A program made the position numbers and the translations under genes. A DNA stretch of 64,000 nucleotides from Theobroma cacao (taxonomy: Eukaryota; Streptophyta; Magnoliopsida; Malvales; Malvaceae), in NCBI RefSeq assembly GCF_000208745.1, contig NC_030856.1, positions 1,285,659-1,349,658 on the forward strand, in the 5' to 3' direction. The notes under the pieces were generated by a model, which searched no databases, had not been told where the DNA came from, and saw nothing but the letters and a program-made list of their open reading frames with translations. Of the stretch, positions 36,612-47,861 are shown piece by piece (position 1 is the stretch's first letter; each line of letters opens with the position of its first letter).

Positions 36612-38600
36612 TCAGAAATCCAGGGTAAGACCAGATTCAGATCTCCAATGCCTTGCTTTCTCGAATCCATTGGTATAGTTCTCGAAATCATCAATTGTCT
36701 GATCAATCTCTTCCTGTGTGTTCATCACAAAAGGTCCAAATTGCACCAGGGGTTCACACAATGGTTCACCTCCCACTAGGATGAACCTCAGCAACTTAGA
36801 GGACTTGTTCCATGCCTCCAAGCCATCCCCAGATCCTAGCAGAAGCAGGTGGTGAGCATTCACAGGGGAAGATTTCAACCGCCCGAAGGTACCTTCTCCT
36901 TCCAGGACATAAACGAATGCATTCCAGGATTCAGGTACTGGTTGTTGGAGGTGAGCTCCAGGTTCTAGAGTGAAGTCCAGGTACATTGTTGGGGTTCTGG
37001 TGTAGATTGGTGACTTTGATCCCAAGGCCTCACCAGCTACAACTCTAACTTTGATTCCATCCTTTGTTGCTTCTCCTATATCCTTGCTTGATATTTCCTG
37101 GTACCTTGGTTCAATCCTGGAAAAATAAAAGATTAAACAATTGAGGGTTGAAGGGTTGAAAAAGTTAGCAGGATTTTGTGGCAGCATGTCCAGCTAGTGG
37201 AACAAGCATTAAGCCAATTCCATCATTAAAGGTTCTCTCTTCAAGGCTCAAACGACAGGCACATTTAGTAAAAGCTGACCATAATATATGCAAAAACATT
37301 GCAATGCAAAGTGTGCTGCATTCAAAAACCACTTTTAAGAAAAGATCCATAATGACAAATCATTGCAGTCAAATTCGATTTTGTATTCGAAATAAAGATA
37401 ATATGATAAAAAGTTAAATGGAAAACTTGTGTATCTCCATGGATTGAGCTTACATTTTATTTTTGGAGGAGAGGTTGATCCATAGCTGTAGACCCTTTTG
37501 GGTTCCTTGTGCTGCAGGCATCTCTGAGTGGACAATACCTCTTCCTGCAGTCATCCATTGAATGTCACCAGGTCCAATGGTCCCCTTATGCCCATCAAAG
37601 TCTTCATGTGTTAAAGCCCCCTAATGAAATCAACCAATTGCATGCAGCCCAGGGGTAAGCTTACACAATCAATAAAGCAAACCCAACATACCATATTATT
37701 TGAGGTCTACGTTTGATGATTATGGGGCATTGTCAAATCCCTATTTGGTATGGCTGGTATGACTTGAAATGACAATTTCATTTCTAGCCTTAGAGTGCAA
37801 CTAAATTCAGCCATCTGTTGCTTTCTTTTATGTTGAACAATCACATCTAATTGACCCCTTTTTTATGCTTAATTAAATTTGATAGTGTGAATGACATTAT
37901 TAATTCGGCAATGAATAGTTTCTAAATGTACATAAACACTACATTTTCCAATTATTTTTGGGATGAAAAAAGGAAAAAGTTTTAAGAGAAAGAGAGAAAG
38001 GAGATGATCATATTATGCTTAATCTGTTAAGAAAAAAGCATTCCAGATTGTCAGAATGATCATTTCTGTACCTGAAGCATGTAGGTGACTGTCTCGAATC
38101 CTGTTAACACAAAAACAGAGAGGATAAGAACCCAAATGATTTCACATCTGCAAACACGAAAGTAGAACAGAAGAAGAAGAAGAAGAAGAATCAAACCTCT
38201 GTGTGGATGATCAGGAAATCCAGCAGGTGCTGTAACTGCAATATCCCAAATCAAAACCTTTAGGAAAAAACAGAGCAAAAGAACAGAGAAAGAAAAACAG
38301 AGCGAAAACAGAGACACCAACCTGAAAATTCATCCAAAACAAGGAAAGGATCGAAGTGTCTCAACTCAAACCTGCAAAAACAAAAATACCCTTTAATCCA
38401 AACACCTCAAATTCATCAAAAGTTCATTCCTTGTTTTGAAAAAAACACCAAATTTATGTCATTTTTTCCCGCTCGGCTTACCGGCCTATGCTTCTTCTGA
38501 CAATTGCTCCAACTCCTTCATGTTGTGGCCTAGCCAAGAACTTCCTCACCACCAACCTTGGCTCATTCAAACCAACACAAGAACTCTCTCTCTCAGGCAT
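36612..38600 (-). CDS. Pirin-like bicupin protein
   Basis: Six exons on the minus strand (38482-38600, 38322-38371, 38197-38235, 38072-38100, 37454-37620, 36612-37116) join in phase to 302 residues, the usual pirin size. The N-terminal cupin carries FDPFLVLDEFSVTAPAGFPD, HPHRGFETVTYML, the HEDFDG turn and GRGIVHSEMP; the histidines in HPHRG and IVHSE and the glutamate are the metal ligands of pirins. The C-terminal cupin has TMYLDFTLEPGAHLQQPVPE and VYVLEGEGTFG. Pirins are Fe(II)-binding proteins with quercetinase-like or transcription-cofactor roles; Arabidopsis PRN1 binds a G-protein alpha subunit. The closest Arabidopsis relative may be At1g50590 (from memory). Exon 1 starts MPERESSC. A perfect G-box palindrome lies 301 bases upstream. 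Confidence 0.9.
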
Positions 38601-38900
38601 TTCTATCCTCCTTCTGTCTGTTTAAAGTTTACTAAAAGCCTTGGGCTTTGTTACAAGGTTTGTGAAGAAAAAGCTCAAGAATTTGAACGAATATATAAAG
38701 AGTGAAACTTGGGGTAGAGAAAGAGAGACATAATTGGTGACACTTTGGAAGGTCAAAGGGGAAATGTTGGCGGCCAAATAAGACCCACATAGGAGTTTGC
38801 TTGAGCTGGAGGGAGCTCTTCTTCCATTAACGTCAGCATAGCGTTGCCATGATGTGGGGATGGAAGCCAGGGGGTGGTTTCCATCCCATCCTTTGATTGA

Positions 38901-38914
38901 TTGACACGTGTCAA
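38901..38914. promoter_or_regulatory. G-box/ABRE palindrome upstream of the pirin gene
   Basis: TTGACACGTGTCAA is a perfect 14-base palindrome centred on CACGTG, 301 bases before the pirin start codon. CACGTG is the known core for bZIP and bHLH factors (light, ABA); binding here is inference. Confidence 0.55.
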
Positions 38915-40227
38915 ACTATGGTCCATTTCATGTCATTATTTTTCCACCCCCCACAGTGAACTCCAAGGGTTCAAGCATCTTTGATGTGGGGGTGACAATT
39001 TAAAGCTCAAAAGCATGATTATTGGTCCACAAATATGAAGGGAGATATTCTTGTTCCATATTCTTCTTTGTTTCTCTTTACCTTATTCCCCTTGCCAAAA
39101 GGAATAAGCTTTGCTAATTTTCAATACCCTTAACATTATGAATAAATATTCATGGTTCAATTTAATTTCTTGATATTTTTTTCGAGTTTCACTTATATTA
39201 GAATGATTTTAGAAAATCAATTTTTCGATACTCATTATATTAAACGTCCATTAATACCTTTGATTAACAAAACAGAAAAAAATCATTATATTTGTTATAA
39301 AAAAAATTTGCAATTTGTGAATGGAAAATGAAAATAGATACAAGAGGAAGTGTAACCTTCCGAACCCTTTAATCCCAACAACACAATATACAGCATCACC
39401 CAAATCTTTCATACATTTTATTTATTCTAATAATTAATTCTTCATTAATCCAAAAGAAAATCAAGGGTTTTATATATATAGAGTTCATCATGCAAGTGAT
39501 TCAATTTGAATCTTTGAAATGTGAAATTGTACCCTTGCCAAGCTTGAAGGTGACAAATTTGTTAGCATAATACCTAAAAAATCATAATACTATACATGGT
39601 TTCTAGCCTCAAGAATCACTATCATTAATTTCCAGTTACATTGAAGCATTTTGATTGTGGTTTTAGGTTTAGTCAATGTAAATTGTGGAGAAGGTGGGAG
39701 AATAGGATAGTCAAGCTAGCCAAAATATCTAGCTAATCACATCAATATATTCAATATCAACTGCTTGTCTAGTGCATTGTAAGAAGCTTGAAAAAGGTTC
39801 CCCAAGGCGAATAATTCAAATGAACCAATGACTAAACATTTGGATTAAGACAATTTTTAATGAGAAAATGGGAGACTTCCAATTATATCTTGGTCACTCT
39901 TTTGGAAAGAGAAACAAAAAATCTAAAGCAAAGAATGAGTTTTCATTTTGTGGCATTTTCAAAATTTTCTCCCACGAGTCCACACCACAATCACTTGAAT
40001 TATAAGGTCTTTTTCTTGCTTGTTTTTCAATCAAAATGTTGTTTACATCAATCTGAATTATTGGGATTAATACCGTTAATCCCGTGATTGAAAATTAAAA
40101 CCGATTCTTATTAATTAATAAAGATAAATATGTTTTCAACCAAATTGATGAAATCGTATGCAATAAAAATAGAAAATGATTAATCATACTTTCAGTTTTT
40201 ATTTTTTGTGTTTTTTAATAATTGGCA

Positions 40228-40229
<2 letters not shown>

Positions 40230-40279
<50 letters not shown>
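40230..40279. repeat. AT dinucleotide microsatellite, about 25 units
   Basis: An uninterrupted AT run of 50 bases, preceded by GCACC and followed by GTATATG. Such runs vary in length and are useful as markers. Confidence 0.95.
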
Positions 40280-40285
<6 letters not shown>

Positions 40286-41142
40286 GTTCTAGAAGGAAAT
40301 TAAAGAAAGGGAAAGGGATGTTGCTTCTAAGATAAAAGGGTACATGCCTAAACCAAAAGCCTCTCCTCCCACTTGCTTCATTGCAACTAACAACAAACAA
40401 AACTTTTGCTTCAAAACCATCTAATTAATTAATGACCATTAAATGCTAAGTTAATTGCATGATCATCATTAACCATGAAGGCTTGGGCCATTTCTCATGG
40501 TGGTGCACCCCGCCTTCTGGATTTGGTGGGATGGTCCATTTTCTTATGGTGGGCTTCTTCTCTTTTTGGTCTTAGGTTGAAAGTTTCATCCCAAAATGAC
40601 ATCATTTGCACAAAAGCATGACACGAAGGGACAGAACGTATCCCCGCTCTTTGGGTTTTGTTGGACAATTGAAGAAAACAAAAAAGTCAAGTCAAAAGCT
40701 TATTACAAGGAAGACCTTGGTGTAAACCTAAGCAAATACTATATTGTCTGCCAAGCAACAGGGTGTAGACTTTTGGAATCTTTAATTTCAAAAACCAGCT
40801 AGACAGCAGCATGTTTCACAGTGATGATGATTTGGGGATTACAATATGATGATGCTATTATCCTTTTTTTAGTAAATTAATTTATAATAAATTGATGAAT
40901 CTTACCTCTCTTTTCTCCTGTTTTGTTGCACTAAGGTCAGTTCTTCTATATTTAAATAAGATTTGAAACATTTAAAAAGGGGGAGAGAGACTATTGGTTA
41001 AGGACTTAAACTTCTCAATAATTTAAAAAAAATTAAATTAACAGTATGTAATCATAATTTAACATTATTATAACTGTATCATGATGGTCCACACACCTAG
41101 ATATGGCAAGCTGTAGATACACTGAAGGGGAGAATAGATCAG

Positions 41143-41275
41143 AGAGGGCCCTTTGAGATCTTTGCTGCAATGAAGTAACAGTAGGAGACATGGATATGTT
41201 ACTGTCAAAACCCAAACCCTGATGAAGTTTTTTGAGCTAACGACCCTCCATTTCCATGGCTTCTTTAACTCTCTT
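41143..41275 (-). pseudogene. Relic of an MBOAT acyltransferase 5' end
   Basis: On the minus strand this matches the first about 45 codons and the leader of the intact MBOAT gene at 41811-42896. Both share AAAGAAGCCA before ATGGAGGGT, then CTTCATCAGG and TACTTCATTGCAGCAAAGAT. The copy is broken: after the ATG at 41251 a small insertion creates TAG as the fifth codon, further changes shift the frame, and the match ends in unrelated DNA. It is a fragment left from a third tandem copy, not a working gene. Confidence 0.75.
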
Positions 41276-41466
41276 GGACTTATATAATACTATGACATTA
41301 TGAAAAAGGCAACGAGTAATTTCTGTCATTGCTTTTGTTTCTGGTAATTAACCCCATGTTTTCCTGGTTTCTACTTTAGTTCATGTATATAGCATTGAGT
41401 TCAAGCCATGGACCAGTTTAGAATGGTGGCAGCTAAAAGAAAACCTCAAGCCTATACAAATTAATT

Positions 41467-41645
41467 GATATTCAAAGGTACAAGATAAACCCATTATCTC
41501 TATACGTAAAAATATTTATGTTTTATATTCAAAATCTTAATTGTTATCTCGTAACGATAAGTTTATTATATATATATTTGATATTCAAAATTACGAGACA
41601 AATTTATTATCTCTATACGTAAAAAAATATTTATATTTTAAATTT
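41467..41645. repeat. Two-copy diverged direct repeat near the MBOAT 3' end
   Basis: The stretch around TTATCTCTATACGTAAAAAT and TATTCAAAAT occurs at about 41467-41531 and again at about 41579-41645. The spacing is about 112 bases. Confidence 0.55.
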
Positions 41646-41810
41646 AATATTCAAAATTTTATATGATCATAATAGAATTATCTAGATAATGATTTTTAAG
41701 TGTAGGATAGATAGAACTCTTAATTTGTTAAATTTTTCACTCAAACAAGAAGTGTAAAGTTGATGGGACATGAGTATTTTGGCATTTCTAGCTATGAGGA
41801 ACCATTTGGC

Positions 41811-42896
41811 CTATGCCAGTGGAGCAATTGGTTTAGTATTTGCCTGTTGCCAAGCCCTTGAGAAATTCCATGGAGAGTTTGAACTGTCATCCATGCCAAT
41901 CCTCAGAAACTTCGTGTACAACAGCCAGCTAGTCGTCACAGATAAGTTTGCCAAAGCCAATGGTCCTGAAATCGCCCTGTGAAGCCGAAACCTGTTGGTC
42001 GTCACCAATTTCTTCTTCAGCACTATCTCCACATCCACCAACCCTCCATGCAGGATGAAAAGCCAAGTCATTTCCCACGTCGGGCTCTGACGAAACATGC
42101 GGGAAACAAGCAGTTCGTGCATCAAACCAGAGACGAGGAACGTCACGAAAACACCAGGCAACGAGGACCATCGAGGTCCGATGATAATGGTGGAGACACG
42201 ACGTACGGGGTTGTAGACGGTTTCGCGTAGGAGGTCCGAGACCCTGAGGTTCCACCTGTGGCCCCAAAAATCTTGTAGTGAAGTGGAAAACAGCGGTGCG
42301 TTGAACTGTGGCTCGAGTTCGACGCCTTGGAGGAGGAGTCGAGCAGGGATTGCAGACAAGGCAAAGAGAAGTTGTGTTCCATGGTACGTGACGAAAGCAT
42401 AGATCAAAAAGACATGTTTGTGATTCACGCAGTGTTTATAGTTTTCATAAGTACGAAGCACAATCGATACAATTGTAGCTCTAGTTGCAGCCTCCAAAAT
42501 GGGGTTACTCTTGGCTTCAGATGGTGTTTCTGGAGGTAGGTTTTGTCTGATCTTGAAAGGGAAACAAGCCATGAGGATGAAACGAAGAAGGTCATGTTTT
42601 GGTAGTGACAAAGGGCCCTGATCGAAGGCAAACAGGAGGAGCTTGAAGTTGGCAAGCCAAGCAAGGAAAAACCTGGCCGGCAAACCTATGTAAAAGCTGT
42701 TGAGGTCGAAGGGGAGGATGGATAAGAGGATGATGACAGGGAGGAGGGAGATGAGCCTTAGCAAACCCTTTGGGATCTTTGCTGCAATGAAGTAACTATA
42801 GAGTAGAGATGCCATGGTGAGAACACATAACCTGATGAAGTTCTTGAGCTCACCCTCCATTTCCTTGGCTTCTTTCATTTCTCTCGTCCCCTTCAT
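41811..42896 (-). CDS. MBOAT wax-synthase/sterol O-acyltransferase-like protein, copy 1
   Basis: A single-exon frame of 361 residues with about eight hydrophobic segments. The conserved MBOAT motifs are present: LEPQFNAPLFSTSLQDFWGH with FWGHRWN at 210-216, then VTFLVSGLMHELL with the likely catalytic His260. The family moves a fatty acyl group from acyl-CoA to long-chain alcohols (wax ester synthase) or sterols (ASAT1 type) in the ER; which acceptor applies cannot be told from sequence. The first ATG (42896) adds 12 charged residues (MKGTREMKEAKE) before MEGELKNF. The paralogue starts at the equivalent of the internal ATG at 42860, so that may be the real start. One of two intact tandem copies on this strand. 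Confidence 0.88.
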   Translation of the reverse strand: MKGTREMKEAKEMEGELKNFIRLCVLTMASLLYSYFIAAKIPKGLLRLISLLPVIILLSILPFDLNSFYIGLPARFFLAWLANFKLLLFAFDQGPLSLPKHDLLRFILMACFPFKIRQNLPPETPSEAKSNPILEAATRATIVSIVLRTYENYKHCVNHKHVFLIYAFVTYHGTQLLFALSAIPARLLLQGVELEPQFNAPLFSTSLQDFWGHRWNLRVSDLLRETVYNPVRRVSTIIIGPRWSSLPGVFVTFLVSGLMHELLVSRMFRQSPTWEMTWLFILHGGLVDVEIVLKKKLVTTNRFRLHRAISGPLALANLSVTTSWLLYTKFLRIGMDDSSNSPWNFSRAWQQANTKPIAPLA

Positions 42897-45800
42897 TTTC
42901 TTATTTTAACGTAATATATATGGTTTAGTTTGTTCTTTAATTATATGCAACATTGAACAAGTTAATCTTATATTTTGAAGCATTAAATTAAGTTCGGTTT
43001 TTAATTAAGTACTCTAACCTAAATTTTACTTTTGTACATAATTGTTATTAAAAATGATGGTTTCATTAATAAATATCATCTTAATTTCCAAACCGTATTC
43101 ACTTCTTATTAGTGCAATGAATACAAATAACCAAGGGCAGATCTACCTTTGAGACATGCAGTGATGCTTTATCTTCTCGATCTTTGGTTGCGTTTTCAAA
43201 ACAACTAATCTAGGTTTCAATAGTAAGTAATTTTCAATCAAAATTAAATTTTTAAATACTTCATGTTTAAATTTTTTTTTTATTAATTTGATAGTTTGGG
43301 ATTTAAACAAAATCTAGTAGAAAATAATATTGTATGTCAAATAATATTTTGAAATTATAAGTCTTTTTGTTTTAAACTTATTTTGTAGATATATTGTTTG
43401 ATTATTTAATTTTTGTATTTAACTTTATGTGATTTGTGGATGCTTTTGATCAATGAATAAAAATTTATCAAATTATTAATTTCTGAACCTGATAATTTAC
43501 TATTGTAAGATCATATTTTATTCAATTTTAATATTTTAATGTAAGATCAAATTGTTAGGTGAAATGCCAACTTTTTTTAATATTTTGGTGGGTTATAAAA
43601 TTGAGTGACCTCCAGCATTTAATGAAATCTATTTATAAAGCAAACAATATTGGTGCATGATGCATGGTAACTTCATGATTGTTTACTTGCTTAGCTAATT
43701 TTGCAAAAAAGTTTGGCTTCCTGCCAACACGCATGAATATATAATCCATTATAACAAATTTGGCTCAAAACGGTATATTTTTAATAATATTTTTCATATA
43801 ATTTTTTAATAATATTATAAACAAAATATTATTATAAAAATTGCATACGTTAATTAAGATTGTATTTTTTATATTACTAATACACGTAAAAATGGAGAAA
43901 TAAAAATCTTTTATCCTCGTTCAGAGTTCCATCATCCCTATCAGTGGCTCTTTCATGTGGCCGTATCCACGTGGTAAGAAAAAAAATTAAAGTCCTTTTT
44001 GTTGCTTTTTTTTATTTGTCATACGGACATATACACACATTGTAAATTAAATTGATGTCAATTGTGAAATGAAATGTCAAGTGAGAGGTTCGATATTGAA
44101 ACAATGTCAAGGCCATTGCCCCGATGTCATAACGTGCAGGTTCGAAAACCGATTTGCCTCGACATAAAAATTTGAGAATCATCATCAATCTTTTTATCAA
44201 AATGTGATTGATCATCTATAAAATTTGTTCTACTCGATAAAGTTTTAAATTGATTTTAAGTTCGTCTAAAATACAATAACCTGGTTTGCGATTCTGTTTC
44301 TTAAAATTGGGTTCGAGAGTACGTTTACACACACGGAAGAATTAGCATCTTATGACGCCTGTTTCATGAATGGTATTGTTTAATCATATGTTATCCTATT
44401 TTAATCTTAACTTTTGATTTTATTCTCATATCTTCTTATATATTTTTTATTCTTGATTTTACATATTTTTATTTTTTTCTAATCTTATTTTCTAATTATT
44501 TTTTAAATCAAATGTCATTATTCAACTTTATGGACGTATATGATGCAATTATGAAATGAGGTCATGATTTACCACTTTTAAGTAAATGGGAAACAAAAAT
44601 CACGTGTATAAAAAATCATTGGTTAACCATTCCAATGCTTTGATGAAGTTTAGAAGTTTTCTCCATCTAGGATATCCTCCAAAGAATTCATCTCTACAAG
44701 TCTTTCAAGAAAATCTCATCATCGAAATTGTCGTCTCATTAGCAAAATAAACGTGTTGTATGTTATGTCAAGATAAAATCATGAATGGTGCCAAATAAAT
44801 GCGTTTATAAAACAATTTCTTTAATTATAATTTATACAATAATATGTTTAATATTTTAATATACTTAAATACTTCTTTTATTCTTACTATATATATTTTT
44901 TAAAAAATTATATTTAAATCAATATTTTTATGAATTATTATTATTTTTTTAAACTACTTTTATTGAATAATCAACTTGGTTCCACTAATTTTTTATTTGT
45001 AATAATTGTTTGAATTAATTAATAACTATATTAATTTTAATTTTAAATAAAATATTCTATGAGTTTTTTCTTTTAAATATTTAAGATGATTAATTAAATT
45101 AACAAGATATTGGAACATAAGATTAAAGTTTATCCTGACACTTCAGGAGAAATGCTAATCGTATCTCGCACTTAAAAAAATCATCCCAAAAATAACAACT
45201 CTTTGTCTTTCTGAATGAAATTCCATCATCGGGTCAACTCAAATAACACATTTTTTCGTCGAAACTCTTTCTTATGCCATTTTTTTTTTACAAGTATATT
45301 TGTAGATTGACTTTTTTTTTTTGTATAATATCATGTCATTTCATTTTATACGTATCAATCTATCTCATTTTATTTTATTATACTTCTTATTGAGATAATT
45401 TTATTATTACATATATACTAACTTAAGTTGCTACCAACTACAACTAAAAATAACATCCCTATATCTTAATCAAAACCCAACAACAAAATGGTTTTCGGGC
45501 CCATACCTTACTTGGGCTCAAAATGGCCCAAGGACCTCGGGTTCTGACATGAGTTAGCATGGGCCAAGTCCAAAGCTGCTGGGGGCACCAACAGCTGAAG
45601 CATGGGCCTTTCCCATTTTCTTAGTTTCATCAGCTTTTAGATTGCCATTTTCCTTTTTTTTCTTTTTTTTTTTAAATTTTATTTTATTTATTATATTTTT
45701 ATATATATTATTTTTTATTTGAAATTCATGGATCTTAAAATTCAAAGGTCTAAAATTATGGGTCTATTTTACAATAGCCCGGATCATACTTCAAAGACAT

Positions 45801-46015
45801 AAAAAAGCCCAGCTTACCATTACAAGAAAGCAACATAAAATAAAGTAAAATAAAAATATAAGCATAAATGCTTGGTGTACACTCAAGTTTAAAGCCATTG
45901 AATTACAAATTCATTTGTCAAAGACTTGTTAATGCATGCTTTCCTGCTTCAAAGTAGTAATTGGCAAGCTGAGATGGTCCAGTAATTATAATTGTAAACT
46001 CTAATACATGACTGT
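42897..46015. other. AT-rich intergenic between the two MBOAT genes
   Basis: About 3.1 kb of very AT-rich spacer with poly-T runs. A GC-richer block at about 45490-45620 holds several GGCCCA/TGGGCC motifs. No gene or further MBOAT relic found by eye. Confidence 0.45.
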
Positions 46016-47077
46016 TTAGTGCAAAACTAAGTTTCTTCTGAGAATGCTGTGTGTGCCCTCGAGGAAATCCACAAACAGATTGAATTCTCTGGTGATCTTT
46101 TCATCTATTCCATGTCTGAGAATCTGTGTATAAGACAACCAGGCAGCAGTCACTGCTATATATGCCAATGCCAGTGGTCCTGAAACCGCCCTGTGGAGTC
46201 GAAATCTGTTGGTCGCCACCATTTTTTTCTTCAGCACAATCTCCATATCCACCCACATTCCTTGCAGGACAAAGAACAAAGTCACTTCCCATGTCGGGCT
46301 TGCACGAGTGATGTAATGGTATAGCAGTTCGTGCACCAGGCCCGAGATGAAGAACGTCACGAAAACAGCCGGCAGTGAGGCCCATCGAGGTCCAATCATA
46401 CGTGTAGAAACATGACGTACGGGGTCATATACGGCGGCACGAAGAAGATCGGAGACCCTGAGGTTCCACCTATGCCCCCAGAAATCTTGCAGTGAAGTGG
46501 AAAGTAAGGGTGCGTTGAACTGTGGCTCGAGTTCCAAGCCGAGGATAAGCTGACCCGGGATTGCACCCACGGCCAGGAGGAGTTGGATTGAGAAGTAAGA
46601 GTATAAGAAGTAAAAGGTTAGCAAGACCTGTTGGTGAAAATACTGCTTGTAGCTATAACAATGGAGCACCAAGGCTAGAAGCACAGCTTTGTTTGAAGCC
46701 TCTGAAATTGAATTTGGCAATGCTTTTGAGTTGGTTTTAGATAAGTTTTGTTTGATTTTGAATGGGAAAGCAGCTGTGAGCAAAAAGGCAAGAAAACCCC
46801 ATGGAGATAATGATGATGGAGATGATAAAGGGCCTTGCTCAAAGGCAAATAAGAGAAGCTTGAAGTTGGCCAACCAAGCAAGGTAACACCAGGTCGGGAC
46901 ACCTATATGGAAGCTGTGGAGGTTGAAGGGGATGATAGATAAGAGGGTGATGACAGGGATGAGGGAGAGGAGCCTTAGCAAGCCCTTTGGGATCTTTGCT
47001 GCAATCAAGTAACAGTAGAGTAGAGATGCCATGGCCATAACAGATAACCTTAAGAAATTGTTGAGCTCACCCTCCAT
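46016..47077 (-). CDS. MBOAT wax-synthase/sterol O-acyltransferase-like protein, copy 2
   Basis: A single-exon frame of 353 residues, clearly a tandem paralogue of the 41811-42896 gene: AAKIPKGLLRL, LAWLANFKLLLFAF and LEPQFNAP are shared. FWGHRWN lies at 199-205 and the SGLVHELL histidine at about 249. About eight membrane spans place it in the ER. Against copy 1 it has extra residues near 85-92 (SSPSSLSP) and an unrelated C-terminal 25 residues. The start MEGELNNF supports the internal ATG as the ancestral start of copy 1. A 34-base CT run (GA in the mRNA) ends 13 bases upstream of the ATG. Acyl acceptor unknown. Confidence 0.88.
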   Translation of the reverse strand: MEGELNNFLRLSVMAMASLLYCYLIAAKIPKGLLRLLSLIPVITLLSIIPFNLHSFHIGVPTWCYLAWLANFKLLLFAFEQGPLSSPSSLSPWGFLAFLLTAAFPFKIKQNLSKTNSKALPNSISEASNKAVLLALVLHCYSYKQYFHQQVLLTFYFLYSYFSIQLLLAVGAIPGQLILGLELEPQFNAPLLSTSLQDFWGHRWNLRVSDLLRAAVYDPVRHVSTRMIGPRWASLPAVFVTFFISGLVHELLYHYITRASPTWEVTLFFVLQGMWVDMEIVLKKKMVATNRFRLHRAVSGPLALAYIAVTAAWLSYTQILRHGIDEKITREFNLFVDFLEGTHSILRRNLVLH

Positions 47078-47088
47078 TTTGCTAGCTC

Positions 47089-47090
<2 letters not shown>

Positions 47091-47124
<34 letters not shown>
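47091..47124. repeat. CT microsatellite in the MBOAT copy 2 leader
   Basis: Seventeen CT units lie immediately upstream of the start codon at 47077; the mRNA carries GA repeats. Confidence 0.9.
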
Positions 47125-47128
<4 letters not shown>

Positions 47129-47861
47129 GTTTTCCTTTTGCCCAGCCAAAGATACGGTATGACATTGTATATAGCCATGGGATTGGAAAATGTGATTTAG
47201 CACTTAGGGTAATGAATCCTAATTAATTTGTAATTTTTCATCTAGTTTCCGAGTTCAAATTATACCGAAAAATCACACTCAAGTATTTAATTCAATAATT
47301 AGTGCATGATTTTACAGTTAAAGAGTAAATTCGAACGAAGAGTTGTTTCTGTTTTTTTATTATTTTCAACTTATATCAAATTATCAATAAAAATGATCTA
47401 TTTTAAAAAATAAATGACAGAAATGATACTAATTAAATTATTATTAAAAACTTATTTGTTACCAAATTACAAAAGCCTATTTATATATGTTAAAGGTTAA
47501 AGGTACATTTTAGTTGTAGCATGAAAAACATTTATTTAAATTAGGTAATCTTTTCAACCGCCCACTGTAAATTATAGGGAGGCATATCCAATGAACACTC
47601 AACTACTCATAACCATATAATGTCCAAGATTCAACAAACTAAAATTGACCAAAATTTATCATGTTGCTTGATGGTTTTAGGTGTGTATCTGAAGATTGGC
47701 GATGAGTTTGTTGGGAATGTTAATGAGTAATTTAGGGTTAGGGAAGGAAATGAATGAGGCAGAGAGGGGGGCAGATGAATGTAAGGTATTCAATACTTGA
47801 TTGGAATTTCAAAGTTTTTCATTATGTAGTTTGGCCTGCAGATGAGAAAGAACAGTTGGAA
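47125..47861. other. Intergenic between MBOAT copy 2 and polygalacturonase
   Basis: About 0.7 kb, AT-rich; promoter of the MBOAT gene and 3' flank of the polygalacturonase. No gene. Confidence 0.4.

Larger units (their letters stand above)
38601..41142. other. Intergenic between pirin and the MBOAT cluster
   Basis: About 2.5 kb. It holds the pirin promoter with a G-box palindrome (38901-38914) and a 50-base AT microsatellite (40230-40279). ORFs such as 40596-40802 are short and unsupported. Confidence 0.45.

Noticed and set aside
38436..38705. 89-codon plus-strand ORF
   Set aside because: It is antisense to pirin exon 1 (38482-38600), whose splice site and protein motif fit the family.
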